This document shows positions 22,861 to 33,209 of a stretch of 64,000 nt of DNA, one piece after another (the stretch's first letter is position 1; the number at the start of each line of letters is the position of its first letter). Source of the stretch: a bacterium (lineage in GTDB: Bacteria > Desulfobacterota > DSWW01); assembly GCA_028277985.1 (NCBI GenBank), contig JANQFG010000265.1:70832-134831 (forward strand), given 5' to 3'. The position numbers were made by a program, and so were the translations under genes. The notes beneath the pieces are model-generated. The model was not told where the DNA came from. It saw only the letters and a program-made list of their open reading frames with translations, and searched no databases.

Positions 22861-25857
22861 TCACAACCCTTTCGTCGGCGCATTAGCGGTAGTGCCCGGT
22901 AGATCTTCGATCCAGGAGCTGTTCACAAGGGTTTTCAGAACCTTGCAGGGCTTCTTGCCCCTGTTGAGTATGGTGTACGGCCCGGTACAAGCGGGCACGA
23001 CAGTGGTTTCAGAGAAGGGAAGCAGGAAATCCCTCTCAGGGGACGCCATGGGGCGGATGACGACCGGTCCCCCTTCGGTCAGGCTCAATACGTGGGGAAC
23101 GCCGCGGGTGTCGTCCCGGACGGTCGCAGCGAACTCGAATCGATGGACCTCGAAGACGAGATCCTCCCGCCCGCCGAGAAGGTATTCTGCCCAGCCTTTG
23201 CCTCTTCGAATGCATTTGGGTTTCTGGATCAGATTCTTCTTCACCCATCCCGTGTCGCGGTGAGGGTACTTGCGGAGCATACGGAACGCGTGGTCCGAGT
23301 GGATCTCCCTGAGCTCTCCGTTGAGGTCCGGGCGGAGATAGTCGTAGAAATGAAATGTGTATCGGTCCGTGGTGGAGCTCAGCTCGAGGACCACGCACCC
23401 TTTCCCGGAGGCGTGGACCGTTCCTGCCGGGATCAGGAATAGATCACCTTTTCTTGCAGGGAAAACGTTCACGAACTCCCTGTGGTCGAAGGGTGTGCCG
23501 TCTGTCTCGGCGCGCCGGACGAGTTGCTGGAATTCACGAATATCGATCCCTTCCTTGATCCCCAGATGCACGTAGGCATCCGGGGTTGCCTCCATGATGT
23601 AGTAGCTCTCATCCTGGTGAAGGGGTTCTCGAAAGGTCTTCTTGATATAGGCGGCGTCCGGATGAATCTGAATCGCCATGTCGTCGCCCTTCCAGCAATC
23701 ATCGTAGTTGACCCGTATGGGCCAGATCCCCTTGAACCTACTGTTGACCCGCGGGCCCATGATTCTGTCCGGCTGCTTGTCCAGCATGACAGGGAAGGGG
23801 ATTTCAAGGAAAGTGTCGCCCACGGGAAGCTTGATGCTCATCTGGTAGGCCATCAACTCGTAGGCCCATGCACAGTTCACCATCTCCTTGGGCAAGTTTC
23901 GGATCTTCTTGAGCCACTGTCCGCCCCAGACCCCCACATCGTGGAAAGCCTTGAGCTGAAACGGTCCACGGGCCGCCTGGGAAACCAGCTCGTCCAGAGT
24001 GCGGAGGCTCAGGAGCTTGGGTTGGGCAGCAAGATTGTCATCGATATAGTAGTCAACCCTTTTGAGGAGTGTCTTCTTCTCCCTGTCCAGTACGGGAAAG
24101 TCGACATAGTGAAACCTCTTTCCCGCAAGATAGGCAGGCTGGTCCTTTCCGACTCCTTGCCTCTTCCGTGCTCCAAGAGGCAGGGCCAGCCCCTTCGAGG
24201 ACCGCCTGGTGAACTCTTCGCGAGTGATGTCCCTGTAGAAGACAGTGTCGTATGTTCTTCTCAAGGGACGGCAGGCCGCACCCGACCCGAAACAGAGGAT
24301 GGCACGGGGTGATCTTGGCTGTTCCTTCTTGTGCCGCACAAGCTTGTCTTGCAGGGCGGCAACCCTGTGTTCGTCGAGCAGGTCCGTGAGTCTTCCGTTG
24401 ACAACGCGTCCAAAGGTCTTCTCCGCTGTCATGGAGGGGCGAAGAAGCCTTTCGATCTCTGCCGGCGGCTTGTAGCACCTGGAGAAATCGATGAGATGAA
24501 CGCGAATCCCCTGCTGTTCGAGGGCTTTCTTGAGTTGGGGGATCCTCTTCTTCCAATCGATGCCGCAAGTTCCGTCCATGGCGAGAAGTGCCGGCCTTGC
24601 TTCTTCAAGAAACACCCTCGTGACGATCTGCCCGATATGCCTGTGGATCTTCCTGTTGCCCACGACAAGGGATTCTTTCCACTTCCTGTGCATGATCTCT
24701 CCTGCTGGTACAAGCAGGGAGGCGCCCCACAAGCCGATTTTAGTTTCTCTGTTCTTCATGGTGGACAGTCGATCGATCTCCACGAGCAGAATCTTTCCAT
24801 CGTAGCCGGCCTTGGCAAGGGCCCTTCTTGCAGCCGGCAGGATCACCTGTCTGCCCTCGGGTTTGAGTAACAAGCCTGCCACGAGAAAGACGCACGTACC
24901 CTTTACAGAGGCCCAATCTTGGGCGTCCCATTCGAGGAGCTTCTTTCTTCCTTTCCCTTTGTGGAGTTGAATGATCAGGCTCGCAAGGTCCTTTCCAGCC
25001 TGCTTCAATATGCCTTCGGCCTGGCTCTTGGCCGTCCTATTGCCTGAAAGGTAGGCACGGGCCAGGACCTTCGCGGAAATCCGGTCCAGGGGCACTTCCT
25101 TGGAGGGGTCGGCCACCCCGGGCAGATCTTCGGAGGCATCCACGAATCGAGAGAAGACCGCCTTGCCCTGTTCCCGGTTTCTTCTCTCCCTGTCCTGGGC
25201 CTCCTTTCCGATACCTTTTCCTCCGAGTAGAGTCTCTGCGGTCTTCCCGTGTCTGATGATGATGTCAAAGAAGGCGTGAGAGCCGGGCAGGGGTTCCACC
25301 CGCTTGTCTTCGAGGATCCGAATCTTGCCCGCACCGAATCCTGTGCCGGGGCCGAAATAGACCACCTTGCCCCCGGTTCGTTCCACAAGGGCGGCCCATT
25401 CCGTTCCGTATTCCGGCGAACGAACAAACGCATCTGCCGAGGCAACGGCCTGAACGACCCCGTCGTTGTTGATGTGGACTCTCCAGTCTTTGCCCAGAAG
25501 ACTCTCCAGGATCTTGGCCGGCTTCTTGCGTGCGAGACCCGGGATGTTCGGAACCGTTCTTGGGTCCACGCGTCCGTCGCGCCCGTAGAGGCCCGGAGCC
25601 CCCATCCCGACCAGACGAAGGACCCTCCATCCCTGCTTCTCCACTTCACGGGTCCGTTTCTTGATCAGCGCTGCGACCCGCCTCAGAGTCCGGTTTGCAT
25701 CTGTACGTCCTTCCACCTTGACTACGCCGGTGGGGGGATATTCGCGGGCAATGCCCCTTCGGGCATCCGCATCGAAGAAGGCAAAGGCGATCTTGCTGCC
25801 GCCGAGGTCCACTGCAGGCAGTACGATTCGTTCGCTTGCCCGGATCATTCTGGTCAT
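22861..25857 (-). CDS. ROK-like sugar kinase / class I phosphomannose isomerase fusion
   Basis: A 998-residue bifunctional-looking protein. Residues 1-260 resemble ROK sugar kinases: AVDLGGSKIAFAFFD (phosphate loop), NNDGVVQAVASADA with the likely catalytic Asp, and GPGTGFGAGKI. The ROK zinc motif (CxCGxxGCxE) is not seen. Residues 270-600 I cannot assign. The last 400 residues resemble class I mannose-6-phosphate isomerase, with all four expected metal ligands visible: Gln730 and His732 in QIHPDAAY, Glu750 and His815 in GTVHASG. A natural reading is mannose to mannose-6-phosphate to fructose-6-phosphate in one chain, fitting the GH38 mannosidase gene 30 bases upstream. Activity of the kinase part is inferred. 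Confidence 0.78.
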   Translation of the reverse strand: MTRMIRASERIVLPAVDLGGSKIAFAFFDADARRGIAREYPPTGVVKVEGRTDANRTLRRVAALIKKRTREVEKQGWRVLRLVGMGAPGLYGRDGRVDPRTVPNIPGLARKKPAKILESLLGKDWRVHINNDGVVQAVASADAFVRSPEYGTEWAALVERTGGKVVYFGPGTGFGAGKIRILEDKRVEPLPGSHAFFDIIIRHGKTAETLLGGKGIGKEAQDRERRNREQGKAVFSRFVDASEDLPGVADPSKEVPLDRISAKVLARAYLSGNRTAKSQAEGILKQAGKDLASLIIQLHKGKGRKKLLEWDAQDWASVKGTCVFLVAGLLLKPEGRQVILPAARRALAKAGYDGKILLVEIDRLSTMKNRETKIGLWGASLLVPAGEIMHRKWKESLVVGNRKIHRHIGQIVTRVFLEEARPALLAMDGTCGIDWKKRIPQLKKALEQQGIRVHLIDFSRCYKPPAEIERLLRPSMTAEKTFGRVVNGRLTDLLDEHRVAALQDKLVRHKKEQPRSPRAILCFGSGAACRPLRRTYDTVFYRDITREEFTRRSSKGLALPLGARKRQGVGKDQPAYLAGKRFHYVDFPVLDREKKTLLKRVDYYIDDNLAAQPKLLSLRTLDELVSQAARGPFQLKAFHDVGVWGGQWLKKIRNLPKEMVNCAWAYELMAYQMSIKLPVGDTFLEIPFPVMLDKQPDRIMGPRVNSRFKGIWPIRVNYDDCWKGDDMAIQIHPDAAYIKKTFREPLHQDESYYIMEATPDAYVHLGIKEGIDIREFQQLVRRAETDGTPFDHREFVNVFPARKGDLFLIPAGTVHASGKGCVVLELSSTTDRYTFHFYDYLRPDLNGELREIHSDHAFRMLRKYPHRDTGWVKKNLIQKPKCIRRGKGWAEYLLGGREDLVFEVHRFEFAATVRDDTRGVPHVLSLTEGGPVVIRPMASPERDFLLPFSETTVVPACTGPYTILNRGKKPCKVLKTLVNSSWIEDLPGTTANAPTKGL

Positions 25858-25887
25858 CTTGTTGTCCCCAGGTGCTCGACATAGAGG

Positions 25888-28656
25888 TTAACGGGGAGGG
25901 AGGATCTTCGGCACCAGCCTCAGGGTCATGATCTTCTTCGGTTCCACCTCGAGCGCAATGCTCCCGTCCTTTGCTACAGGAATCCGTCCCATCTTCTCTT
26001 CGTTCATGTCTGCGAGCCAGGCACGGCGGATTCCAGGCAGGATCTCCAGGCTGCCGCTGACGGACCTGGGCGTCGTGTTGAAGAGGCGGATGATCAGGTC
26101 ATCATTCCCGTAGGCCTTCTTGACGGCGCTAACCATGAGGCGGTCCGGCTTGATTCGAAGGAAACGCAGGCTGGGAGGCAGTTCTCCGTCCTGGCGAGGG
26201 ACCGTGAGGGTCTGCAAGGGGATGTTGTACCGGTTCTCCTCGACGCAGATCGTCCTGGCCGGCCAGGATCCGGCAAGGGGCATGATCGCATACTTGAACT
26301 TGTGCTCTCCGATGCACTGTGCATCCGGAACGGCTATTTTGGGGCCGGCGAGCCTCTTTCGCGTGGTCAGGTCGTCCTGGGAAAGCCATCCCACACACCG
26401 CAGCAGGGTGAGGGCAAGGGTCCCGTCCGCCGTCGCTTCGTATTCGGGCAGGCCCTTGTTCAGGACGACGAGCCCCTTCTTGCCGTCGTGGAGCCCCACG
26501 AAATTGCGTTGAAACTGCATGGGGGAGATGCGTGTTTCCCTCGGGAGCTCCCCCATGCTCGTCTGGTGCGTGATGTTCCTCTCTCTGCTCTCCGGGTACT
26601 CGAGGGTGTCGGAGATGGGCCTCTTCACCAGGTCCCCCTGGGTCTGCACGTACACGAAGTCGGACGGCACTCCGGGGAAGAGGGCTCGCAAACGATGGTC
26701 CTTCACGCGGTTGTCCACGTGGGCGGTTATGTGGACTCGCGGCGAATGCCGGGTGAGGGTGAATCGAAATCTCAGAGGAAACCGGATCAATTTCTTCTTC
26801 CGGGCTTTCCTGTCACGGGTCAACCCCTGGGGCAGGGCGAGCTCGGTCTTGACTTCGTAGGCGGCCAGCAAAGGACCGTTCTCTTTCAGCACGATCCTAC
26901 CCTTCGCCCGGTGGGTGGTGATCGCACGTTCGCCCTTCAAGGGATCGTAATTATACGTGTCGCCCCGGTCCGCCGTATCTTCGATCAAGTTGAGGTTCTT
27001 GAAAAGGGCGCCGCTGCGCTTGTCGAGGATCGTGAGGGATCCGTTCTCACGGACCGTGACCTTGAGGAGCTCGTTTTCCAGGACGTTCCTCTTTTCGTCG
27101 GCTATGAGATCCGAAACGGCCGAATCCCGCCGGTCCGTGGAGGAGAGTGCGTAAGCTCTGTATCCGAATGGAGGGAGGCGCTCGCAACGAAAAGCGAACT
27201 GGCAACCCTCTTCGTCGTTTTTCAGAGGTTGAACCTGAAGATGGCTCCCGGCCGCATCCCGCAGGGCCCAGCCGGCCCCCTTTCTCTTCCCGGCGCCGAC
27301 CAGGGACGGGTCCAGCTGCCAGTCGGCGTCCTCATGGCCCGGAGTCGCGGGTTCGATCCTGACCTTGACGACCTCGGTTCGTTCCAGGTCGGAGGGATTC
27401 ACGAGTACCAGAGCGCGCTCTCCCACGCGGATGAACCGGATCGTGTCTATCCTCGAGGCTATTCTCTGAAGGCTGTCGTCCGTGATGTCTCTCGCCAGCT
27501 CGATTGCGTTGTTGTATCGGACCTCGCCCTCGCGATGCACGTCGTCGATCGCACAGGCGTTGCAGTGGTGGAAATGCTGGCGCATCAGGTACTCCCAGGC
27601 CCTCTCGATCAACCCTGATGGGTAGACCTCTCCCATCAACCAGGCGACCGTGGCAAAAGGCTCTGCGAATTTCTCGATAGCGATTTCCGCCTTCTTGTTC
27701 TTCTGCTTGAGATACATCCTGGCAGACAGCTGGCCGCTCATGGTACAGGCCCACTTGTTTCCGGTCAGCTCGCCGCGAAGGATGTGAAGGGGAGGATTCT
27801 CCTTTTCCATGAGGCGGAAGAAATCCTGGAGCCGGATCTGGCGCACCTTGTATCCTGATCCTATGAGGGAATCGATCTTCCTGATGGTACGGTTCACGTC
27901 GGACTGGGCTTCGAACTGGTCGTTTCCCTGGGTGATGAGCACGTGGGGGGTGACGGCAAATGTCCTCAACAGGTCTGCTTCCCGCTTGATCAGCTCCGTC
28001 GCATCCAGAGGGTTTTCCGGGAGCTGCCAGACCTGGGCGTAGGTCCTAGCCGGGTAGTATTTCAGCACTTCAGACTTGTCCGCCCCTTTCCATATGGTGA
28101 GGTCCTTCAGGGGCTTACCGGTTCGGTACCCGCGCCATGCGAAGGCGGACGTGAGGCCGGTTCCCCTGATGATCTGGGGAACCTGGGAATGGTACTGGAA
28201 AGCGTCCGCGTTGTAGAAGACGAGACTCGGGGCGCCGAATCTCTTCGAAAACCGCACACCCCTGTTGATGTTCCGGATGAGCGACTCATTGCTGATCAGG
28301 CAGGTTTCCGGCGAGGTCCAGCATGGCCCTATGTCGAGTTGCTTTCGCTTGACGAACTTGCTGATTCTCCTTTCGGCATGGCCGGCCGTATCTGCGTTGT
28401 CAAGAGCGTCGCGCTCCCTGAGGATCTCGAGGTAGTCCATGATCGGCATGACCTGGCCGTCGAAATGGAACGTGAAAGACGGATCCTTCTCGAGGGTATC
28501 GAGAAGATGGTCCAGGAGATGAACGAGCTGCATCTTGAAGCCTTCGTGGACTTCGTACCATTCGAAATCCCAATGGGTATGCGAAAGGATGTGGACATGG
28601 AGAAGATCATCGGCATCTTCGGGCGGAGCAGGTGAAGGTCTCTTGTTCTGTCTCAT
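25888..28656 (-). CDS. GH38 family alpha-mannosidase
   Basis: A 922-residue enzyme. HILSHTHWDFEWYE at residues 22-35 is the GH38 metal-binding signature with zinc-binding His and Asp. NADAFQYHSQVPQIIRG corresponds to the region of the catalytic nucleophile Asp. The C-terminal beta-rich half (HSPRVHITAHVDNRVKDH, FQRNFVGLHDG) matches the family. GH38 enzymes remove alpha-linked mannose with retention of configuration. No signal peptide, so it should act in the cytoplasm on imported oligosaccharide or mannosylated compounds. It is upstream of the kinase/isomerase fusion in the same operon, which would recycle released mannose. Confidence 0.9.
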   Translation of the reverse strand: MRQNKRPSPAPPEDADDLLHVHILSHTHWDFEWYEVHEGFKMQLVHLLDHLLDTLEKDPSFTFHFDGQVMPIMDYLEILRERDALDNADTAGHAERRISKFVKRKQLDIGPCWTSPETCLISNESLIRNINRGVRFSKRFGAPSLVFYNADAFQYHSQVPQIIRGTGLTSAFAWRGYRTGKPLKDLTIWKGADKSEVLKYYPARTYAQVWQLPENPLDATELIKREADLLRTFAVTPHVLITQGNDQFEAQSDVNRTIRKIDSLIGSGYKVRQIRLQDFFRLMEKENPPLHILRGELTGNKWACTMSGQLSARMYLKQKNKKAEIAIEKFAEPFATVAWLMGEVYPSGLIERAWEYLMRQHFHHCNACAIDDVHREGEVRYNNAIELARDITDDSLQRIASRIDTIRFIRVGERALVLVNPSDLERTEVVKVRIEPATPGHEDADWQLDPSLVGAGKRKGAGWALRDAAGSHLQVQPLKNDEEGCQFAFRCERLPPFGYRAYALSSTDRRDSAVSDLIADEKRNVLENELLKVTVRENGSLTILDKRSGALFKNLNLIEDTADRGDTYNYDPLKGERAITTHRAKGRIVLKENGPLLAAYEVKTELALPQGLTRDRKARKKKLIRFPLRFRFTLTRHSPRVHITAHVDNRVKDHRLRALFPGVPSDFVYVQTQGDLVKRPISDTLEYPESRERNITHQTSMGELPRETRISPMQFQRNFVGLHDGKKGLVVLNKGLPEYEATADGTLALTLLRCVGWLSQDDLTTRKRLAGPKIAVPDAQCIGEHKFKYAIMPLAGSWPARTICVEENRYNIPLQTLTVPRQDGELPPSLRFLRIKPDRLMVSAVKKAYGNDDLIIRLFNTTPRSVSGSLEILPGIRRAWLADMNEEKMGRIPVAKDGSIALEVEPKKIMTLRLVPKILPPR

Positions 28657-28826
28657 CGCGGTCTGTGCGCCTCGTTCGTCGTGACGTTCTTGTCATGGCA
28701 GCCCGGTTGCGGGCACGGGAAGCCGGCCGAGGAGCGTCCAAGATATCATATTGATGAAATCATGAACAAGACGGAGCAGCCGGTCACAAGAAAGGAATTC
28801 GGTAACGACGTATGGGTTGAGCTTTC

Positions 28827-30269
28827 TCAAGGATAGGGAGGTGGAATGCTTGAAGAGAAACCCTCCTCCGGTTCCGAGGGAGTACGCCCGGGTATGGAAC
28901 GGAGACTGATGCGCAACCATAGGAAGGAGATAAGCGTGGAGACGCACCCGGACATGAGCATGGCGACCCAAACGCTCGAAAGACCCATCCCGAGTACCCT
29001 TGTGAAAAGGTAGGCCAGGGGGACGCTCACGAGCAGCACGCGCGTGGAGGTGATCACCAGGCTGGGCATGCCGAGCCCGAGCCCCTGGAGGATCCGTCCG
29101 CTGTTCATGCCGAAGGCGATCATCGGGTAGGCGAAGGCCATATAGCGGAGGTATGTCTTTCCCATTCCAATGACGGAAGGATCGTTCGTGAACACCCTGA
29201 GAAATGGGGTTGGAAAGATGAATATGAGGCAACCGAACAGCACGGATGCGAAGAGGGTCCATCGGATTGCGTAGGAGGCGATTCGATCGACCAGGTCGGC
29301 CCTCGATGCACCGTAATACATGCCGACAAGGCTCAGAAGCGCGGTGCTGACTCCGATGAATGGGAGGACGATCACCATGTCCACCCTGCCTCCGAGACCG
29401 AAGGCTGCGACAGCGCTGGTGCCGTAGATCGAGAGGATGCGATGAAAGCACATTCCCCCGATGCTCATGATCATCATGGTGAGTGAGGCGGGGATGCCCA
29501 CTTTCAGAATGCTCCAGAGCACCTCCCAGGATGGCGTCCAGTACGGGAGTGAGAAGGAGACATACGATGCTTTGCGAACGAACAGGAAAGCGAAGTAGGC
29601 CAGAAAGCTCACGAGCATGGCGACCAGGGTTGCCCAGGCCGCACCGGGAACGCCCCACCCGAGAAGGTAGATGAAGATGGGGTCGAGCACGATATTCAGG
29701 CCTGTTGATACGGACAGAATGATGACCGGGGTCTTGGTGTCGCCTTCGCCCGTGAGAATGGAGCGCGAGGCAGCGTTGAAGAAGAGCAGGGGGGCTCCCA
29801 GGAAGAGGATCTTCATGTATGCAGTGCCCATGACCATCGCCTGTTCCTTGGCTCCCACCAGGCGAAGCAGTTCACCGGCAAAAGGTTGGCCGAGGAAGAA
29901 GAAGAGCACTCCGAGGGAGATTCCGATGAGAAGGGCGTGAGCGGCGGCACGGTTCGCCCCATCCGGATCACGCGCCCCCAGGCGCCTGGCGATGAGGGAT
30001 TGGGCGCCGACACTGACGGAGCTGATGGAAAACATGAAGAAGAGAAAAGAGCCGGCAAAGGTGACCGCCGCGATCGCGTCCCCCCCGAGCCGACCCACAA
30101 AAATCATGTCTGCAATGGAGTAGAGGATGTGGATCCCCATGCCGATCATGATCGGGATGGAGAGGCGAATCAGGCTTCTCTCCGGGTGACGGAGAAACGC
30201 CTCCATCCGGTCCACCACCTGTCCGGACCCCTGTTCGGCATCTTCTTTGAAACTCGGCTCTTCGATCAT
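28827..30269 (-). CDS. MATE-family multidrug/toxic-compound exporter
   Basis: A 480-residue integral membrane protein with about twelve hydrophobic segments in two halves. The first half begins LIRLSIPIMIGMGIHILYS and contains GARDPDGANRAA; the second starts VLWSILKVGIPASLTMMI. This is the normal MATE arrangement for drug/proton or drug/sodium antiport at the inner membrane. The start at MIEEPSF gives the family length; longer readings extend into the next gene. It lies 35 bases after the CrtI-like gene. The exported molecule is unknown; it could be a terpenoid or glycolipid product of neighbouring flavoproteins. Confidence 0.9.
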   Translation of the reverse strand: MIEEPSFKEDAEQGSGQVVDRMEAFLRHPERSLIRLSIPIMIGMGIHILYSIADMIFVGRLGGDAIAAVTFAGSFLFFMFSISSVSVGAQSLIARRLGARDPDGANRAAAHALLIGISLGVLFFFLGQPFAGELLRLVGAKEQAMVMGTAYMKILFLGAPLLFFNAASRSILTGEGDTKTPVIILSVSTGLNIVLDPIFIYLLGWGVPGAAWATLVAMLVSFLAYFAFLFVRKASYVSFSLPYWTPSWEVLWSILKVGIPASLTMMIMSIGGMCFHRILSIYGTSAVAAFGLGGRVDMVIVLPFIGVSTALLSLVGMYYGASRADLVDRIASYAIRWTLFASVLFGCLIFIFPTPFLRVFTNDPSVIGMGKTYLRYMAFAYPMIAFGMNSGRILQGLGLGMPSLVITSTRVLLVSVPLAYLFTRVLGMGLSSVWVAMLMSGCVSTLISFLWLRISLRSIPGRTPSEPEEGFSSSIPPPYP

Positions 30270-30304
30270 GACCTTGGAGGGACTCTCTCCTGATCGTACG
30301 AAAG

Positions 30305-31882
30305 CTATATGCCCCAGCGCAACCGCTGCCGGAGGACGGAACTCACCATCTTTCCCGTCATCAACCCGGCGGGCGCACCTCCCGGGGACATGGTCCAATG
30401 GCCTACCTGGTAGAGGTTCCGGATCGGCGTGTTTCCGGAGCCGAGCAGCCCCTTCAGTCCTCCCCGGAAAGTCTCCCCGGGATGGGCTGTCCAGCCCACG
30501 GACGCCCCGGCGGAGTTGAGGGTGTACCGCCGGAAGGTGAAGGGGGTCGACTCGACCTGGACCTCGATCCTGTTCGACAGGCCTGGAATGATCTGTTCTG
30601 CATTCATGATCAACTGACGTGCGATTTCTTTCTTGTTTGCCCTGTACTTCTTCGTCCGTTTTCCGTCGCGAGTGCCCCACCGATCCAGCGATCGCATGGA
30701 GGCTGCGCACTGCAGGACCACCACGCTTTTCCCCTTGGGGGCCAAGGCAGGATCATGCAGGGTCGGAACCATCACCATCATCAGGGCGCGGCGAAAGAAG
30801 TCCGGGTTCGTGTGGATTTCGCTCATGTCCAGGGTGTCGTAGGTCGGCATATGAAGAATGTGCCCGCAGCCCCGGGTCGGGATCGACTCGGTGGGCATGT
30901 TAACGCCCAGATAGACGGAGAACACGGACTCGCCCACCTCGGCCTGCTGGACACGTCGCAGGTATTCAGTCGGTACCGCAGATGGAGGCACCATTTCCAT
31001 GAAGGTCCGACGGAGGTCCCCGTTGTTGACGATGTACCGGGCTCGGATAGTTTCCCCGCCCTCTAGCTCGATCCCGGAGGCAGTGCCTTGCTCCACCCGT
31101 ATCCGTTCCACGAGGGTTCCGAACCGGATCTCTCCGCCGTTCTCTAAAATGCTCCGGACCAGCAGCTCGGGAACCGCCTGAACGCCCCCTTTGGCGGGGT
31201 AGTAGTAGTCCATCATCGCATAGGCGAAACTCATGCCGAAAGACGCGGGGTTTCCCCTGTTTCCCACGGAGAGGAACCGGATGAGTTTCGGGTCCTTCAC
31301 AAAGGTAGACAGGTATTCGGCGATCGGTACGTCGAGCAGTTTCAAGAAGCCCTGGATACCCTTGAAGGCGGAAACACTCCGCAGAAACCAACCGGGCGTT
31401 TCAAGGATCGCCCTTCGCGTGGGCATGTACAGCGGATTGGGTGCACGGGTAAGAGCCTCCATGATCCGGCAGAACTCGATGGCTTCGCCCTGGATGCGGT
31501 CCAGGGCCTTGGATTCGCGAGGAAAAACCTCCTTCAAATGACCGTAGAAAAGCCTCAAGTCATCGATGCGCTCCATGGGGCACAACAAATCGGGGAAGCC
31601 GTAGGCCAGTTTGCTGTAGCGAAGCTCGATTCGATCTTTCAGATCGAGCTCTTGCAGCATGGGCAGCAGAAGTCCCGTGTCCTCACAGCCCTGGATGGCG
31701 CCGTCAAAGGTGTACCCTTTTCGATTGAAAGAGTTGAAGTAGCCTCCCGGTTGGCGTGCCTGCTCGCAGATCAACACCTTTACGCCGTGTTTGGCCAGAT
31801 AGGCTCCCGCGGTCAGGCCGCCGATGCCCGACCCGATGATCACCACGTCGTAGGGATTCGGCCCGGTTCTGGTCGCGTTCAT
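30305..31882 (-). CDS. CrtI/phytoene-desaturase-like FAD oxidoreductase
   Basis: A 525-residue flavoprotein. The FAD motif IIGSGIGGLTAGAYLA is followed by LICEQARQPGGYFNSF, and the C-terminal FAD-contact region is LYQVGHWTMSPGGAPAGLMTG. The GGY of the second motif and DYYYPAKGGVQAVPELL resemble carotenoid-isomerase and phytoene-desaturase relatives. The start at MNATR is chosen because TGGAG precedes it. It lies between the geranylgeranyl-reductase-like gene and the MATE gene, and the three may act on one isoprenoid-like substrate; that is inference. Confidence 0.86.
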   Translation of the reverse strand: MNATRTGPNPYDVVIIGSGIGGLTAGAYLAKHGVKVLICEQARQPGGYFNSFNRKGYTFDGAIQGCEDTGLLLPMLQELDLKDRIELRYSKLAYGFPDLLCPMERIDDLRLFYGHLKEVFPRESKALDRIQGEAIEFCRIMEALTRAPNPLYMPTRRAILETPGWFLRSVSAFKGIQGFLKLLDVPIAEYLSTFVKDPKLIRFLSVGNRGNPASFGMSFAYAMMDYYYPAKGGVQAVPELLVRSILENGGEIRFGTLVERIRVEQGTASGIELEGGETIRARYIVNNGDLRRTFMEMVPPSAVPTEYLRRVQQAEVGESVFSVYLGVNMPTESIPTRGCGHILHMPTYDTLDMSEIHTNPDFFRRALMMVMVPTLHDPALAPKGKSVVVLQCAASMRSLDRWGTRDGKRTKKYRANKKEIARQLIMNAEQIIPGLSNRIEVQVESTPFTFRRYTLNSAGASVGWTAHPGETFRGGLKGLLGSGNTPIRNLYQVGHWTMSPGGAPAGLMTGKMVSSVLRQRLRWGI

Positions 31883-31955
31883 CCGATTCTCCAATGTGTT
31901 CGGATCAGAGAGGAGTGTAGCGATGATCAATCGTATGGGAGTGGTACGGTCGCTT

Positions 31956-33185
31956 TCACAACTGGATCGGGTAGTGCCCATGGCGGAGGCGATAGATCAT
32001 GTTCTTCTTTGCGACGGCCCCGATGCCCACATCTGAGAGGCCGTTGTCCTGACCGCCGAATGCCTTCAGGTCCTGCCAAATGGAGCGGATCTCTTTCAGG
32101 GAGTGTTTCTTCCAAACCGCCTTCATGTCCATTCGAAACGGGCTGGCCTGCACCATTCGCAGCGGATTGGTCTGGTCCATGCACAGGTCCACCTCCTTGC
32201 GGGCAATCCGACGATAGACGTCGAGAGCGGGTTGCCCGGTCCTCTCTGCCGTAAGAATGGCCTCCGCTGCCAGATCCCCCGAAGTGAGCGCACAGGAGAT
32301 GCCCTCGCCCCCGTTGTGGATGAAACCGGCCGCGTCCCCGGCTGCCAGGAAGTTCCCCCGTCCCAGGGTGAAGCGGTTGACCGGGGCCTGCATCACCCCT
32401 GTCATCCCCTCCCGCAGAAGGGTTTCGTGGATCTCGAAGCCGTATCTTTCCGCCAGGAGGGATACGAAATTGGCATGGTACGGGGGCAGCTTGCGATTGC
32501 CCATGGCCCCCACGCCCACGTGGATATCGTCATCCTTGATGTTCGCCCAGGCATAGAACCCTATGTCCAAATGGAAGAACACGTTGTAATGATGCGGGTC
32601 CAAGTCGATCTCCCCTCGATAGTGGACCTGCATCCCGGTTCCATACGGCAGACCTCGGAAAGCCTCCGGCATCACCCGCCGTATGGATGGGGAGTTGCCC
32701 CCGTCTGCCGCGACCAGGTACTTTGCGTTGAACGAAACCGCTCGGTTCTGTCCCGTTTTCCCTGGAGGCCGGCAAGTGACCTTGAAGCCGCCCTGTGGTT
32801 GGGGTTCGATATTCTGAAGTGCGAGATCGTCACGGATCTTCGCTCCACTCGCCTTTGTCAGGAAGAAGTCTAGATGAGAGCGCCATACATTCGGGATGGC
32901 GTGCCTGGACGGCACCACCACGGGATCCGGCAGGGAGGGGAAATGAAGGGCGATCCCGTTCAGGAAACCCGGGTGGCAGTAGATCTCCTCCGGCATGGGT
33001 CCGAACTTCCGGTGGATGAAATCGACGGCCCAATCGGACAGGATGCCGGAGCACATCTTGTGCCGGGGAAGCTTCTTCTTCTCGATCAACAGACAACTCA
33101 TGCCCCCGGCTACGAGGGTCCGTGCTGCGGAAGCGCCTGCCGGCCCTGCACCGATCACGATTGCGTCCCACTGCTTTCCAGCCAT
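31956..33185 (-). CDS. Geranylgeranyl-reductase-family FAD oxidoreductase
   Basis: A 409-residue flavoprotein. It has the N-terminal motif VIGAGPAGASAARTL with LIEKKKLPRHKMCSG, where the KxCxG turn is typical of geranylgeranyl reductases and related flavoproteins. The second FAD contact is AAGDAAGFIHNGGEGISCAL. Family members saturate isoprenoid double bonds or act as electron-transfer flavoprotein-type dehydrogenases. The substrate cannot be assigned. AAGGAGG precedes the ATG. A strong hairpin separates it from the upstream SDR gene in the same operon. Confidence 0.85.
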   Translation of the reverse strand: MAGKQWDAIVIGAGPAGASAARTLVAGGMSCLLIEKKKLPRHKMCSGILSDWAVDFIHRKFGPMPEEIYCHPGFLNGIALHFPSLPDPVVVPSRHAIPNVWRSHLDFFLTKASGAKIRDDLALQNIEPQPQGGFKVTCRPPGKTGQNRAVSFNAKYLVAADGGNSPSIRRVMPEAFRGLPYGTGMQVHYRGEIDLDPHHYNVFFHLDIGFYAWANIKDDDIHVGVGAMGNRKLPPYHANFVSLLAERYGFEIHETLLREGMTGVMQAPVNRFTLGRGNFLAAGDAAGFIHNGGEGISCALTSGDLAAEAILTAERTGQPALDVYRRIARKEVDLCMDQTNPLRMVQASPFRMDMKAVWKKHSLKEIRSIWQDLKAFGGQDNGLSDVGIGAVAKKNMIYRLRHGHYPIQL

Positions 33186-33209
33186 GATGACCTCCTTGTG
33201 GTTTCTTAG

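Noticed and set aside
28827..30710. A longer form of the MATE gene with 147 extra N-terminal residues
   Set aside because: The extension is Arg/Pro-rich, antisense-like and overlaps the end of the CrtI-like gene; the ATG at 30269 gives the normal family length.
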